From the NCBI RefSeq assembly GCF_026914185.1, contig NC_070564.1, positions 2,418,001-2,482,000 on the forward strand: a DNA stretch of 64,000 nt. Reading direction: 5' to 3'. Positions within the stretch are counted from its first letter, which is position 1, and each line of letters starts with the position of its first letter. This document shows, piece by piece, positions 31,786 through 43,825 of this stretch. The DNA is from Puccinia triticina (lineage: Eukaryota; Basidiomycota; Pucciniomycetes; Pucciniales; Pucciniaceae). The notes under the pieces are model-generated. The model was not told the origin of the DNA. It made no database searches and saw nothing but the letters and a program-made list of their open reading frames with translations. Made by a program: the position numbers and the translations under genes.

Positions 31786-33595
31786 CTAAGGAAAGACGAC
31801 TTTAAAGAAAGTCGAGACCCGGCCAAGCTCGATCCACTTGACGCGAATCTGTTCGACGTCTCTTAATAGATGATGGTCTGAAGAGAGATGAGCAGGGTGC
31901 GGAGTATGTTGGTGATTCGAGATGAACTGGACCTCGGTATTGATCCATCCAGGCTCTTCGTAGTTAGTATTAGCCACTGAGCAACAAAACAGAGAAGATA
32001 CGTCAGTAAGATTTCCTCGTTCAAAGAGAGAAGTTAAGAAAGCGGAGTCTACCTTGACCGAGACCTTTGAGCCAGCCAGGATCGGCCTGACTAGTGCCCA
32101 GATCGATAGATATAGCTTGAGTGAGCGGGATAGGGTTGATTGACTGGATCCGGTCGGAGCGGACCTTCCAGCTAAGCTGGCCGGCGGGGATGTTGGGATC
32201 GCCGGTGAGTTTGACGAAGGAGATCAAGTCGGGCTCGACTATGATGTGGCCGAACTCGGTGCCATGGCTACCGTAGCAGCCGACCCAGAGCCCATGGGGC
32301 CCCCCATGACCACCGCCGGACGGATGGAGCGGGGGAGGGCCGATGAGCGGATAGTATTCGATGGACCAGACCGGGAAGTGGACGACGGGGCGCAGAAGAC
32401 CCGCGCCATTGGTCGTGTACGTCCGCCCGCCAAGCAGGATGTTCGAGGCACGTACCGCCTGCTGCTGACGAGCGCCGCCTTGGTATCGGATCCGGGGGTC
32501 GTTGTTCGGCGCGGCGGTGTCGACTCGGCCGGCCGGGGTCTCGGGCGATGAGGCCAGAGTGAGCGAATGGAACTCGGCGGCGTCCGGGCCCGGGTCACTG
32601 ACCATGTCCATCTGTTCGTGCGCCAGGACCTCACGGGAGAGGATGTTGGCACGCCGGGCGATGATTTGAGTGGGGTGGCAGAGCGGGGTGGGCGCGTCTT
32701 CAAGCACCAGCGCGCTCCACGGCTTGACGATCAGCGAGGGCTTCTGGATGGTGATCTGCTGGTACGAACTCGGCACACAGGCCAGTCGATAGTGCGGCTC
32801 GAAGGGGAAGATCGAGAAGAGCGGCGAGGCGACGTAGAGGGGCGCAAAGATATCGAAGGTGTATCGACTGGCCTCTGGCGACTCCACCCCTGGCGCAAGA
32901 CTGTACTGGACCCGGTTCGAGTCCAGATGGATTTGGCTCAGGGGCAGCCATGATGGCCAGACCGGTGCTTGGGCCTGCTGAGCAGAGGGATGGGCGCTTG
33001 CGCTGGGCTCTGGCCGACCCAGACCGAATGGGTGGATGAAGAAGGGGTCCGGATGGGTGCTGTAGAGGTTCCGACACTTGATCTCTTCTGCTCGCAATCG
33101 CCCAGAAGATGTATCGTAGGTGACCAGGATGAGCTGGCCATGGGGAAGTATATTTGAAACGTGCCAGCCTGTGAAAGGAATATCAATTTATCAGCAAGTT
33201 ATTCTTGCTTTTTTCTTGTTCCACGGCGAGAATGCGCAGATCGACTGACCCAGGAAGTGGAAGTGGGGGATCAGGAAGCGGGTGCAGAACTGGTACCAGG
33301 AGTTGATCGGCAGCTCCTGAGCGTGGTGCGAGGGGTTCGGCGGGGAGAACTGGGAGAGGGGGAAGCAGTTGGGGTCGGTTGTCCAGTCGGGCGGCGGCTT
33401 CTGGACAGCGGTGAGCCGGGCTCTGTGTGTCCATGGGCCGACCAGCGTCTTGGCGATCCTCCTCCAGAGCGAGTCCGAGCGGGTGAGTCTGTGCAGCGAG
33501 CGGGATGCCCGGGAGAGCCGGCTGGTCGAGCGCAGGTCGAGATGGGTGAGGATGTGGTGGATGATGTCCACTGGGAGGCTGTCGAGGGTGGCCAT
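31786..33595 (-). CDS. F-box protein
   Basis: Exons are 33250-33595, 32053-33168 and 31786-31976 (1653 nt, 550 aa). Residues about 4-46 form an F-box: LDSLPVDIIHHILTHLDL, then SRASRSLHRL and SDSLWRRIA. F-box proteins recruit substrates to SCF ubiquitin ligases through Skp1 (family knowledge). The long remainder starts with WHVSNILPHGQLILVTYD and has Pro-rich and Gly/His-rich stretches (HPSGGGHGGPHG), without LRR or WD repeats. The substrate is unknown. Intron 1 uses a GTCAGT donor. It sits alone within a cluster of small secreted-protein genes and looks like the only housekeeping-type gene there. Confidence 0.85.
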
Positions 33596-34170
33596 CCTCG
33601 GAGGTGGTGGTGGTGGTGCACAGCAAACCAGCCCATGACATCACTCCACTCTCAGCCCCCCGAGCTTCGAGCTTCGAAGGACCGAAACTCACGAACTTCA
33701 AGTTCCAGTCGGACTCACTCGTTGTAAGGAGTTGATTAAACAACCTCCCAAGGAATTGCAGGAACAGACATGATCAAAGTATGTTTATTCACACCAATCT
33801 GAGTGTTTCTTTTGTCCATCAAGCTTTCGCCGAGCTGCCAAGGACTCGGCTGTTACAGCTTTTATAGGCTTGGCGGAGATGGAGCATCCTCAGCAAGCTA
33901 AGGTAAGATGCACTAATAACAGCTATACATGTTCTATATTCTATTGCGAAAAGAGTGAGAGCGACAGAAATAATCATAATCAAATAAAAATCATCCCAAC
34001 ACAAAACCCAAAGCTATAAGCCACATGGCTTTTCCAAGTTTTTCTTTTTTTTGTTGATAAATGTGATAAACATGGACCAGGAATGATAGGAGCATAAGTA
34101 CAGAAAAATGAGTGGATAGGGGGGTTCTCCCTCGAAACTTGAGATGGACTGGTACTCAAAAGGGGTTAAT
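33596..34170. other. Intergenic between the F-box gene and A2
   Basis: Holds the F-box promoter on the left and the 3' flank of A2 on the right. Nothing else recognised. Confidence 0.4.
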
Positions 34171-35217
34171 CTAATAGCCACAGGTAGCAATTCGGGTTTT
34201 AACGACTGCCATCAAAGCAATCAAGTCCCACTGAAAGGCAATTCATTCCAAATGTCAGCTTAATAAAGACATGTTTTTGAGTGGAGAGCTTACGGGACGG
34301 ATGCTTCCGTCTGAGGTCACAGTCAGCTGCTTGGTCGAGCTCGATGTTGAGGTCAAATTGCCACGGGCTGTGATCATGATACCAATCGCGATAAATTCAG
34401 CAATCTGCTATCAATGATCACCACGAGATAATCAATTGCGGACTCACTAGTAATCAGCGCAACAACCCTCTCATTCTCTAGGATCTTGCCTTCCATGCTC
34501 AAGGCAGATCGCTTGTAAGTGTAATCGGAATCTTCGTTTTTGATGTACCATCGATCAGGGAGGAATGCGCGGGGGTCCAAGGTGAAGGTGGTGCCATCAT
34601 CGGCCTCATAAGTTTGTCCAAACCCGCATGCTTTGATACGCTGTATATAGAAATCCAAACACAAAAAAAGAAGGTTAAACATTGGGATCATTCGGGGGTG
34701 AAAAAAACCGACTGTTAGATCACAGGAAATGACTCACGGCATCGATTTTCAATTTCTTCTGGCCAGTAATGGCATCCTGAACCACGAACTCTTTGGCGGT
34801 CAGGTTGACGCCCGCGTAATGGTTTGTGATCTGGTAAGCAACCGTTCCGTTCTTATCGTAGACGCTGAAGTTGGAGCTGCTCCAGTCGATGTTTTGTTCC
34901 ATGACGAAGACGGAGGAGGCGGTCGAGTTGAGCAAGAAGTTATTTCCGGCTGTGGATGATGTGCCATTGGTGGATGCCGAGACAGATGTGCCGTTCAAGG
35001 GCACGGCGGTGGCGTTCAACGCTGCGGTCGCATTCACGCCGGCGGCTTGAGTGCCGATCGTAGAGTTGGCTCCGTTAGCGTTCATGGCCGGAACGGGTGT
35101 AGGTTCCCCGTTCTCATTTGTGGACTGCTGGCCAGTTGGACTAAGAGTGGGCGACGATTGGCAGGCGGATCCACCTATCATGAGAGCTAGGCTGATGGTA
35201 ATGATCAAGCTTTTCAT
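34171..35217 (-). CDS. Secreted protein A2, paralog of A1
   Basis: Exons are 34738-35217, 34448-34640, 34294-34367 and 34171-34230 (807 nt, 268 aa). The signal peptide is MKSLIITISLALMIGGSAC. The Ala/Thr/Asn linker is a little longer than in A1 (LNGTSVSASTNGT region). The core domain is almost the same: FVMEQNIDWSSSNFS, VAYQITNHYAGVNLTAKEF, FGQTYEADDGTTFTLDP. Most differences lie in the linker. The promoter is shared with A1 for at least 250 bp. A start 16 codons upstream (35265) is possible, but the signal peptide fits the Met at 35217. Confidence 0.88.
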
Positions 35218-36404
35218 CTTCGTTGTAGTAATGGGCGCAAAAACGAATGTAGGCTCTAGTAACACGGGTAGTTATATAAGGCTACAAGAAAAACGATCGA
35301 ACAGTGTTGGAAAGAGATGTGAGCGAGAAATATCCGATTGTCCTGAGGCCAAGAGATACCTGCGGCTATTTATTCACTGCCACGAACCATGGAGGCCATG
35401 ATTTTTCGGACAAACCAGAGCGAGGCCCCGCAAAAACCAAGAGACATATGACGTCGAAACTTACACCTTCTGAGTCAGAGTCAGACTCAGAGGCCAACAT
35501 GATGACTGCGTGGATATGTGTATTGGCTGTCCCTGACTGTTGGTTGTTTTTTATCTTTTTCAACTTACGTCGCTCTTTCTATAAAAAGGTGCATACAGAC
35601 TTCGATTGGCCGCGTCGAGGAAGTCGAGGAAGGTGCAGGCCTGACGAGTGCCTGTATGATGGCAGCTACCGGAGTTCATGGAAACGCTGTAGTGAAAAGG
35701 CTTTACATGCACTGGGTTTTTTTGTGTGTGCGTTTTGATTTGGGTTCTGGATACAGTAAAGACCTCCGACTAAATAAGCTCCCGGTTTCTTCATGAACCA
35801 AAACTCTCGACTTGAACTGCAAAAGTAAGAAGAAAAAAAACGTGGAACCAAGGAAGGGAAACTGTTCAATTTCTAATGATAAAGATGGGGCAGCCATGCA
35901 CCCCGCGTAAAAATGAAGAGACTGATCTGGCAGAGATCATTGGTATCAGAATTCAGTCATATGAATATTTCAAACAGCAAAAGAAGAGGACATTTGCCGC
36001 TTGATTAGGCAAGGAATGCATGAGACAGTTGATTGAAGTTGGAAGGCGTGTAAAGTTCGGTTCGGTGCCCGTGGCTGGTTTCCTCAAGCACCACCGTTCT
36101 TTCTGTCGGGCGGCCTTGGGCAACTCAAGTGAAACAAGAGACATCATCTAAACGATGACTAGATAACTCATTTGTGCTGAAACCATTTTACAGCTTCTTC
36201 ATGCTCTTCATCCCAGACAAATCATGAGAAACATAAATAAATAAAGAGAGGAATAGATAAATAAAGAGAGGAATAGATAAATAGATAAATAGGAAAGATT
36301 TGGGTACATCGTGGACAACTGTACATAAGAACGCGACTGTTTCTGAGACTGGAGGGTGGGATCTGAGGCACGCTCTCTTGGAGCCTGCTAGGGATCACAG
36401 TGGT
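35218..36404. other. A2 promoter and 3' flank of B2
   Basis: 35218-35510 matches the A1 upstream region reversed. 36300-36404 matches the B1 3' flank. Between them nothing is recognised apart from AT-rich sequence with TAAATAAA-type repeats near 36235-36295. Confidence 0.5.
35272..35279 (-). promoter_or_regulatory. TATA box of gene A2
   Basis: TTATATAA, palindromic, lies 55 bp before the ATG at 35217. Confidence 0.5.
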
Positions 36405-37231
36405 CTAAGTGTTGGTGGTGGGAGCGGCGGCGTTGTCAGTTTTGGCATCACCGCCACAGGCAAGCTGATTCACGGCATGGGGCTTGGGCTGAAAATAAGA
36501 AATTTTGGTCAGTCTCGGATTTGCATGAGGTAACTGGAGACATGTACGGCGACGCCTAGGGTGCCATTTGAAAGGGGGCTTACCTCGGGAGTCCCTTCTT
36601 CACCTCGCTTTTTCGGAGGTGGCTTTTCTTGGTCGTTGCAGGCGAGCTGATTCGCGGCATGGGGCTTAGCCTGAAAGTGAGGAGATCTGGTCAGTCTTAC
36701 TCTTGGATGTCCATGCGGGAGATGGAGACATGGGCGGCGACGACTAGGGGGGCATTTAAAAGGGGTCTTACATCAGGAGTCCCTTCTTCACCTCGCTTTT
36801 TCGGAGGTGGCTTATCTCCGCACTCGAGCTGATTCACGGCATGGGGCTTAGCCTGAAAATTAGGAATTCTGGTCAGTTTCGGATGTGCATGAAGGACTTG
36901 GGGACATGGATGGCGACGCCTAGGGTGCCATTTGAAAGGGGGCTTACCTCGGGAGTCCCTTCTTCACCTCGCTTTTTCGGAGGTGGCTTTTCTTGGTCGT
37001 TGCAGGCGAGCTGATTCACGGCATGGGGCTTAGACTGAAAATTAGGAATTCTGGTCAGTTTCGGATTTGCATAGGGGACCTGGAGACATGGGCGGCGACG
37101 CCTGGCCTGTTAAGAGGGCTTACATCTGGATTGTTGGGAGTGTCACTGTCGGGGGTTGGGGCGGCCGACGCAAGTCCAGCAAGCGCCGAGACAACTAAGA
37201 TGAAAGCGAACAAGGTCTTTCGGGCCTGCAT
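36405..37231 (-). CDS. Secreted repeat precursor B2 with Kex2-type sites
   Basis: Exons are 37124-37231, 36948-37034, 36772-36852, 36584-36670 and 36405-36488 (447 nt, 148 aa). Signal peptide MQARKTLFAFILVVSALAG, linker, then three full modules (HAVNQLACNDQEKPPPKKR type; exon 3 has a shorter form with QLECGDKPPPKKR) and the terminal module HAVNQLACGGDAKTDN. It has one module fewer than B1, so modules were gained or lost after the genes split. Introns are 89, 95, 101 and 95 nt, not the uniform 93 of B1. All sites are KKR, consistent with Kex2-type processing (inference). Confidence 0.87.
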
Positions 37232-38094
37232 GTCGTTTCGTTTGTGTTTGGTGATAACAGCTGGTAACGTCGCAAAGCTGGAGAGGTTGGCTGAGTGCTT
37301 CTCGGATGCGATGCTGATGGCTGAGTGAGCTGATGACTTCCCAAACCACCCCGGAAGGCCTTGGTTTTATACCTTTCCGGCTGCTCTGTTCCACTCAGGA
37401 CGGGCATTGATACTTCTCGCCGGTTCTCAGGTGTCTTCAGCTAGCAGTTAGCGTGGTGATCCGCTGGTCGGTTGATCTACTGTGCTTGGCCGGGGGCAGC
37501 AGGTTGGATGCTACCCACAGTGAACTCGACGACGTGAACACACCTCATAACAGATCCATTGCGTACCAGGATGACACTCACTAGTCGATCATCGATGACG
37601 ATTATATATTTTTCAACCGCCTCCTTCACATTCCATGTACCGCTTCACATCTATGTACATGCGGATGCCGAAGAATGAGCTGTTTTAAGGTTCTCTCCTA
37701 TTTATTTATACGTTTGTTGTAGGGAATGTGTCAATACTTCCCAGTTAACGTTCGTCCCAAAATGAGCAGTCGATTGGAAAGTGCACCAGAGTGCACCCCA
37801 AGCAGCACGTTCGTCCCGGGACCCTCTTTTTGAACTTCCGGAGTCGATGTGTCCACGGCATGAGTCTACTCTAGAGACATCACTGTGGGTTTCCGGATGA
37901 GGATTCGAATTTCGGGCGTCCCGTTTTTCTGACCTCGAATCTTTGGGGAGGCCGAGCAGGAGTCTCCAGTGGCTTCACCTCACTGGATTTAGGGGTTTGT
38001 AAGAACAAGGGAATGAATTGAAACTGTTGCCACGTATCAAATGGGAGAAACTGATATACGATAAAACCACAAAATAGTTAAATAGTCATAAGGT
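37232..38094. other. Intergenic upstream of B2, nothing further recognised
   Basis: The first about 150 bp are the B2 promoter and leader, similar to B1. The rest shows no coding signal. Confidence 0.45.
37365..37371 (-). promoter_or_regulatory. TATA box of gene B2
   Basis: TATAAAA on the minus strand, at the same relative place as the TATA box of B1. Confidence 0.55.
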
Positions 38095-38784
38095 TCATTG
38101 ACCGTTCAAGGGCAGACTTAGACCGCCAACCGCATTGGCCTGCGCTGCACCGTTATACGAGAAGCCATTCTGTTCGGCGTGCAGTAGGCATTTGGCCATG
38201 TCGCCGAGAGGAAATTGTATTTCATGCTGCAGGTGAAGCGGTTGGTAGCAATCCGGCCTTTTCAGCGAACATCCAACTCCTGCCAGGCTGCCGTAAGGTT
38301 CTGCCGCTTCAGCAGACCGATCCATGCACATCTTTGACTGCAAGCGGTATGACTAGCTCGTCTTGCCCGCCGGCGTTCTGCGTGAGACGCATGATGGTGA
38401 AAACGAGGATGAGAACTCGAGGGGGGGGGGGAGGGGGTAGAGATGCAAGACAAACAATGGCGGTAAGGGAGTGGATGGACGCTGGTCGAGTATGACGCCA
38501 ATTAGGCACTCGGACTTCTACACACTGGTCCCATGCTCTGTTTGAATCCATCTCACCATCTGCAAAAGCATCCAAGTGGGTGTCGTCGAATCAGATGCTT
38601 GTGTAAACTGCGGTGGCGCCAAAAAGCTGCAGGAGACTGCAGGATACGAACATTTCAATTCGCGCAAGTGAAGATAAGAATAATTTATGACCATCTTGTC
38701 CAAAGTTCCGAGTGGGGCGGATCCCTCAACCAAGTTTCCATTTTGCTTCCCCAGTGCCGAGGCGTTTGCCAACTTGCCAATCAA
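38095..38784 (-). CDS. Hypothetical protein, two-exon model
   Basis: Exons 38524-38784 and 38095-38337 join in phase 0 (donor GTGTAG, acceptor TTGCAG) to give 167 codons. The predicted protein has several Cys (CMDRS, GCSLKRPDCY, KCLLHAEQNG) and a Gly/Asn-rich end (ANAVGGLSLPLNGQ). No signal peptide is visible at the chosen Met, so an upstream exon may be missing. The intron contains a G-run at 38421-38434. No family was recognised. The coding evidence is only joint openness and a sensible splice pair. Confidence 0.4.
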
Positions 38785-39044
38785 TTCGTTTTGTGCTTAC
38801 GTGATGGGAATGAATATATTTACCCACTCCATGGAATGGCCATGTGGCTGCCCTCAAAAGCTTGTTTTGCAGGTAGTAACTGCTCAAGCGGAAGTGTGGT
38901 TACGGCTCAAGTCAGGAAGAATGAGACTTCCCAGAATCCTCTTTTTAATAGGTTCACTCTTTAGTCTATTCTATGCTGTTATTTGACCGTTATTTTGTCG
39001 TCTTGTTGCTAATCATCGTGATGAATTGAAAACAAAAAATAGGG

Positions 39045-40655
39045 TTATCGAGGGGCAAAACCGGGAGGAGGAGGAGGGATAGACTGATTGGCTTGGGGAA
39101 TTCCAACAGATGGTTGAGTTTGAGAAGAAGGATGAGGGAAAGAATGCGGAGCAGGGGCTCCATTAGAAATAGGAGGTGCGAAGTTCGCGGGAGGAGGAGG
39201 AATTTGAGCGGGCGGGAAGGGTGAGTGGCCGTTGTTATTGGGCGCGAAACCGGCGGGAGGAGGGGGGAAGTTCCTCGAAGGGGGTTGCTGGAAAGAGGTT
39301 GGTGGTGCAGGTCGGTAGCCCATTGGGACTGTCGATGGGGGTGGACCTGGGTATGCGCCATGGTGGGTTGGCCCCGGTGGCTTATGGTAGCTCATTGCTG
39401 GATTATGGTGTCCCCCACCTTGCCCCCCACCTCCGTGGTACTGCTGGTGCGGATGGTGTCCGCCGGCACCGGGCGGTGCATACTGGCCGGGTGCGCCGTT
39501 GGATGATGGGTTGTTGCCCGGATGACTCGATGGGGTCGATTGCACGTTAGCGGCATTATAACGCTGTTTAAGAAGGACACTTCGGCTGGATAAGCATACC
39601 ACCTCAAGAAAAAAAAGATGGGTTTTCCTAAAGGGAAGCGAAACAAATTCTGACCATCGGATTGGGTGCGCTAGGTGGAGGTGCCGGCAGGTTAGCCCCG
39701 GTGGCACTCGGCAAAGCATTGTTCTTCCGTGCCTGGGCTGCAAGTAGTCGTTCTGCGGGCGTCCCGTGTCGCTCACCCTTGCCGTCCTTCTTGAAAGCAT
39801 ACTGGACGGTGATAGCCTTGTTCATCAGAAACTGGCCGTTCATCGACTCGATCGCCGTGTCCGCTGCCTCGAATGACTCGTAGGCTACAAAGCCGTACCC
39901 GTTCGACTGGCCGGTCGTCGGATTCCGTGCGATCTGGAATTTATTTGATTTTTTTTTTTAAAAAAAAACCTCAGTTATTCATTTCGCGACTTGGCCCATT
40001 GTTCAAAGTACACTCAAAGAGAAAAACGGATTCACTTTGGCCGTCTGGACTAGGGTTCCAAATGTACTAAAGGTATCATATAACATTCGTTCATCGACGT
40101 TCGGATCGAGATTACCAATAAAAAGATTCGCGCCAATATCGACCTGTTTCCGATCCGAAGAGGCCTGCGACAACAAAAGAAACGCATTCAGAAAACGAGA
40201 CAAAGAGGGTTGAAGAGAAGAGGAAGATGAAGGACCTTGTTGACCCGGATCGGCTTGCCATAGAGCTTGATTTGGTTCATGATCTTGCAGGCATAATCTG
40301 CATCATCCTCGGTCAGAAACTCGCAGAAACCGTATCCCTGGTGGGACATTGAGACCCGGTCCTTCGGTAGATGGACATTAACTATGCGTTTGATGGGGAG
40401 GAGAGGAGAGGAAGAGAGGTTTGGCGAGCGGTTGGTGAAAACGATCGGGCATCAGTCGATGATCGAAGACACACACCCACTGGACCCGCCTGGAGCATCA
40501 GTTCCCAAACCAACGCGTCTGTACATCTTTCGTCTAAATTTCCCTGAGGACACAATGAATCAATCAGCAGCAAGCTCGTCTAGAATTGACGGTGGTAGAC
40601 GAACCATGTAAACAGTTGCTTCCTGATTCCTGTCTCCATCTTGGGGCCGCGACAT
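39045..40655 (-). CDS. SF3B4: Splicing factor 3B subunit 4 (SF3B4/Hsh49)
   Basis: Exons are 40605-40655, 40477-40543, 40236-40381, 40036-40164, 39655-39933 and 39045-39563 (1191 nt, 396 aa). RRM1 is at about 14-90: [48 protein letters not shown]2 is at about 101-180: [31 protein letters not shown]. The C-terminal 170 residues are Pro/Gly/His-rich (PPPPGFAPR end), as in SF3B4. The protein is part of the SF3b complex of U2 snRNP and binds SF3B2 and pre-mRNA near the branch site (family knowledge). All introns have GT/AG ends; the last uses a GTCAGA donor. The first exon carries only 17 codons. Confidence 0.94.
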
Positions 40656-40874
40656 TCTACTCCGGTTTTCAATGTTTCTGCTATATCTGCTCCTGCTGGT
40701 TCTGTGAGTCTCGATCGGTGGTGGTTCGTTACACAACCTCCTTCCCTGCTGTCAGGGCCTGCTGTCACGGGAAGCGCACCAGCCGTGGTGGCCCCGAGTG
40801 GAGCCCCCCGCGCTCAGTTGGCCGGGCTGAAGGCATTTGGCCTAATTTCGCTTTTTGGAGGACATGGCGAGGTA

Positions 40875-41562
40875 CAGTGCCCAGAAGAAAGTTTTCATGA
40901 AATTTCTTTTGACTAGAAAACATACAAACCATGCCTGTTGAGTTCTGATTTACTGGGAGGATGGACAGAAAGGTTTCAAAAGAATGAACATAAGTAATGT
41001 TTTTGGAAAAAATAAGTGCATACTAGCTGATTTTTTTTTTTTCATTAAATGACAATTTTGGAAAATCTTTAATACTATTCCAAAAAAACCATGAATAATC
41101 AGAATCAATAGACTGACATGTGACGTGAATGATAATAAATGAAAAAAATGAATCCCAAAATCCATCCCAAATTTTTGTGGGCAGGGAAAGGACATCCAAA
41201 ATTTCAAATTTGCACTGCAGGTAACAAAAAAACAGTGTCTGGGGTGTTTTCACTGTCAACTAAAATTTAGGATGGATTTTGGGATTCATTTTTTTCATTT
41301 ATTATCATTCACGTCACATGTCAGTCTATTGATTCTGATTATTCATGGTTTTTTTGGAATAGTATTAAAGATTTTCCAAAATTGTCATTTATTAAAAAAA
41401 ATATTTTCAGCTAGTATGCACTTATTTTTTCCAAAATCATTACTTACATTCATTCTTTTGAAACCTTTCTGTCCATCCTCCCAATAAATCAGAACTCAAC
41501 AGGCATGGTTTGTATGTTTTCTAGTCAAAAGAAATTTCATGAAAACTTTCTTCTGGGCACTG
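40875..41562. mobile_element. Fold-back element, 688 bp, almost perfect palindrome
   Basis: The left arm from CAGTGCCCAGAAGAAAG (40875) to about 41170 is repeated in reverse complement from about 41266 to 41562. The loop is about 95 bp. TA flanks both sides (40873-40874 and 41563-41564). Arms differ at few positions by eye. No protein coding. The CAGTGCCC terminus and TA duplication suggest a Tc1/mariner-type MITE. Confidence 0.9.
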
Positions 41563-41721
41563 TACAGCTAAAAGGAAGTTCTCAAAATGGCTAGGTCCAG
41601 CCAAAAAGGAAATTCTTAAAAGAACATCGGCTTGAGGATTCCGGATTGGGTTCTTAAGTCAAAGGGGTGGAGCATGTAATGTATTTGAAAAAACTCATTT
41701 TTTTGCAGCTGTTGGGATAAT

Positions 41722-42206
41722 TGGAGGACTGGAGGACTTCCCGTCAACTTTGAATAAATCTGGAATTCCAGATTTCGCAGGGGAATCTGGAATCTGGAAC
41801 TCTGGACCCCTTCGGGGAGCTTCGGGGACCAAGATTTCACTGCGAAATCTGAAATCTGTCGGCTCAGATCTGGATTTCCAGATTGACGGGAAGTCCTCCA
41901 GTTCCTGTCAAGATCTACAGACCCTGCAGAACCAGATCTGCAGCCCCTGGGACAGCATTTCCCCGCAAAAATTAAGGATTTCCGGCTGAAGATCTGGTTC
42001 TGCAGGGGGCTGCAGATTGACAGAAAGTGGAGGACTTCCCGTCAATCTGGAAATCCAGATCTGAGCCGCCAGATTTCAGATTTCGCAGGGAAATCTCGGT
42101 CCCCGAAGCTCCCCAAAGGGCTCCAGAGTTCCAGATTCCAGATTCCCCTGCGAAATCTGGAATTCCAGATTTATTCAAAGTTGACGGGAAGTCCTCCAGT
42201 CCTCCA
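41722..42206. mobile_element. Fold-back element, about 485 bp
   Basis: GGAGGACTGGAGGACTTCCC at 41723 is matched in reverse at the right end. Arms (41722-41930 and about 41995-42206) contain GGAATTCCAGATTTCGCAG and GAAATCCAGATCTG blocks. A related fragment lies at 51162-51285 (CAGATCTGCAGC, CCCCGCAGAAATC). Exact ends and target duplication are uncertain. Confidence 0.8.
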
Positions 42207-43395
42207 TTATCCAAAGTGAAAAAGAGAGATAAGATGCTGTTTTCTCACAACAAGCTCATCCAAATACTTCTCCAGATGACTGCTGTTGGGTTTATAATGA
42301 TTATTTACTTTTCTCTCTGTCTCCTGCATACGTGCCTACATCTGTATTTTGATTTGTCACAGCCATTTCACATTTTTCCTCTATAACTGAGACAGCTTGA
42401 GAAAGCTTATGAAAGGATAGCTTTCCTCATTCTCCAAAAAATCAACACCAATTGAATTTGCTGCTGCTCTCAGTTAGGCCCCATCTTCACATATCTATTT
42501 CTGTTTCTTTCTCTGATTTCTGGTTCATTTCTGATGCAACAATCACCAACTTCTGCAAACTATCTCTTCTTGCCAGTGCTCTAACTCCACCTCATCAACT
42601 CCAACAGCCCTGGGTTCAATATGAGCCATTTGAAGTTAACCATTCCACAAAATGAAGTGTGTCAATACAACAACCCTGATCATAATTTTAACCTTGTCTC
42701 TTGGGATTGTGACCAATGATAATTTTGGGCTAAATAAAATGTATTTCAGTTTTTAGAGAAAGAACAATGAAAAATAGAAAGGTTTTTACCTAAATAAAAC
42801 AGGAACTAGGTTTTAGATGAGAACAAAGGAATAATAATAACCCCTCACACTAGGACTTAAAAAGGCTAACAAGGTAAAAGATGATTAGGACGACAGATAC
42901 ATGGTCAACAGGAATGAAATAAAAGAAAAATTAAGAACCTATGATGTAGCCGGCCTAGACTGGTGACCTTGACAATTAGACCACAGAAATGACGACTTGT
43001 CTTGATGCGCTGCGTGTCGGGAGACGTGGTCAAGATGAGGAAAGGAGAATATTGAGTGGTAAACTGAGTGGTGAAGGGAGGACGGTCAACTGCTCTCAAA
43101 AATGAAGCATTGACACCGGTTACTCTTGACGTCATCAACCAAGTCTTTGCGCGCCGTGACAAGAACCGTAGGGTAAACACCGCAAGGATTCTAACAACCA
43201 AAATTTGTAGGACATGTGATTTTCAAGGCACAGTTTCATCCCCAAAGCCACTTGTTGTCAGCTGGCTACGCAGCGCAAGCCAGCGTAACACTTATAAGAA
43301 TAATTATAAATAATACTAAATTAATATTTCACGTTTTCTTGTGACAGATATCTATGTAATCTGTCACATATAATATAAATATATAATAAATACAT
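42207..43395. other. Intergenic, nothing recognised
   Basis: AT-rich sequence between the fold-back element and the MULE. No family or repeat identified. Confidence 0.4.
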
Positions 43396-43825
43396 AAAAA
43401 TATACGGATTTACTTTGCGCACGGCGTAAAACTCGTTGCGCACGGGAATCCCCGTTGACTTGACGTCGCCTGACATCAAACCCCCCTCCGTGCGCAAGCA
43501 GGATACAACCACTTATCCTGTTTGCGCACGGGCAGTTCTGCCTGGATTTATATTGGATTCTCTTCATGTAATCAACAGCTGGGGCCTTGTGGGCTCTGGT
43601 AAAATAAGTACTCGCAAAAAAACAAAAAAACAAATGTCTAATCCGTGCATTGAAAAAATAGAAAATATTGCACTGCAATGTATTGCATTTTTTTGGCAGA
43701 AATTTGCAGTTGGGAGCTTATGGGCTCTGAGAAAAAAGATATCTCAAAAAAATGAAGGAACAATTGTGTATATGAAAAGAAAGTAAAAAAAACAAGCTGA
43801 CAATGACTCAAAATTTATTAATGTA

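Noticed and set aside
32246..32953. Plus-strand frames of 101 and 128 codons opposite the F-box gene
   Set aside because: They mirror the minus-strand coding exon and have no independent support.
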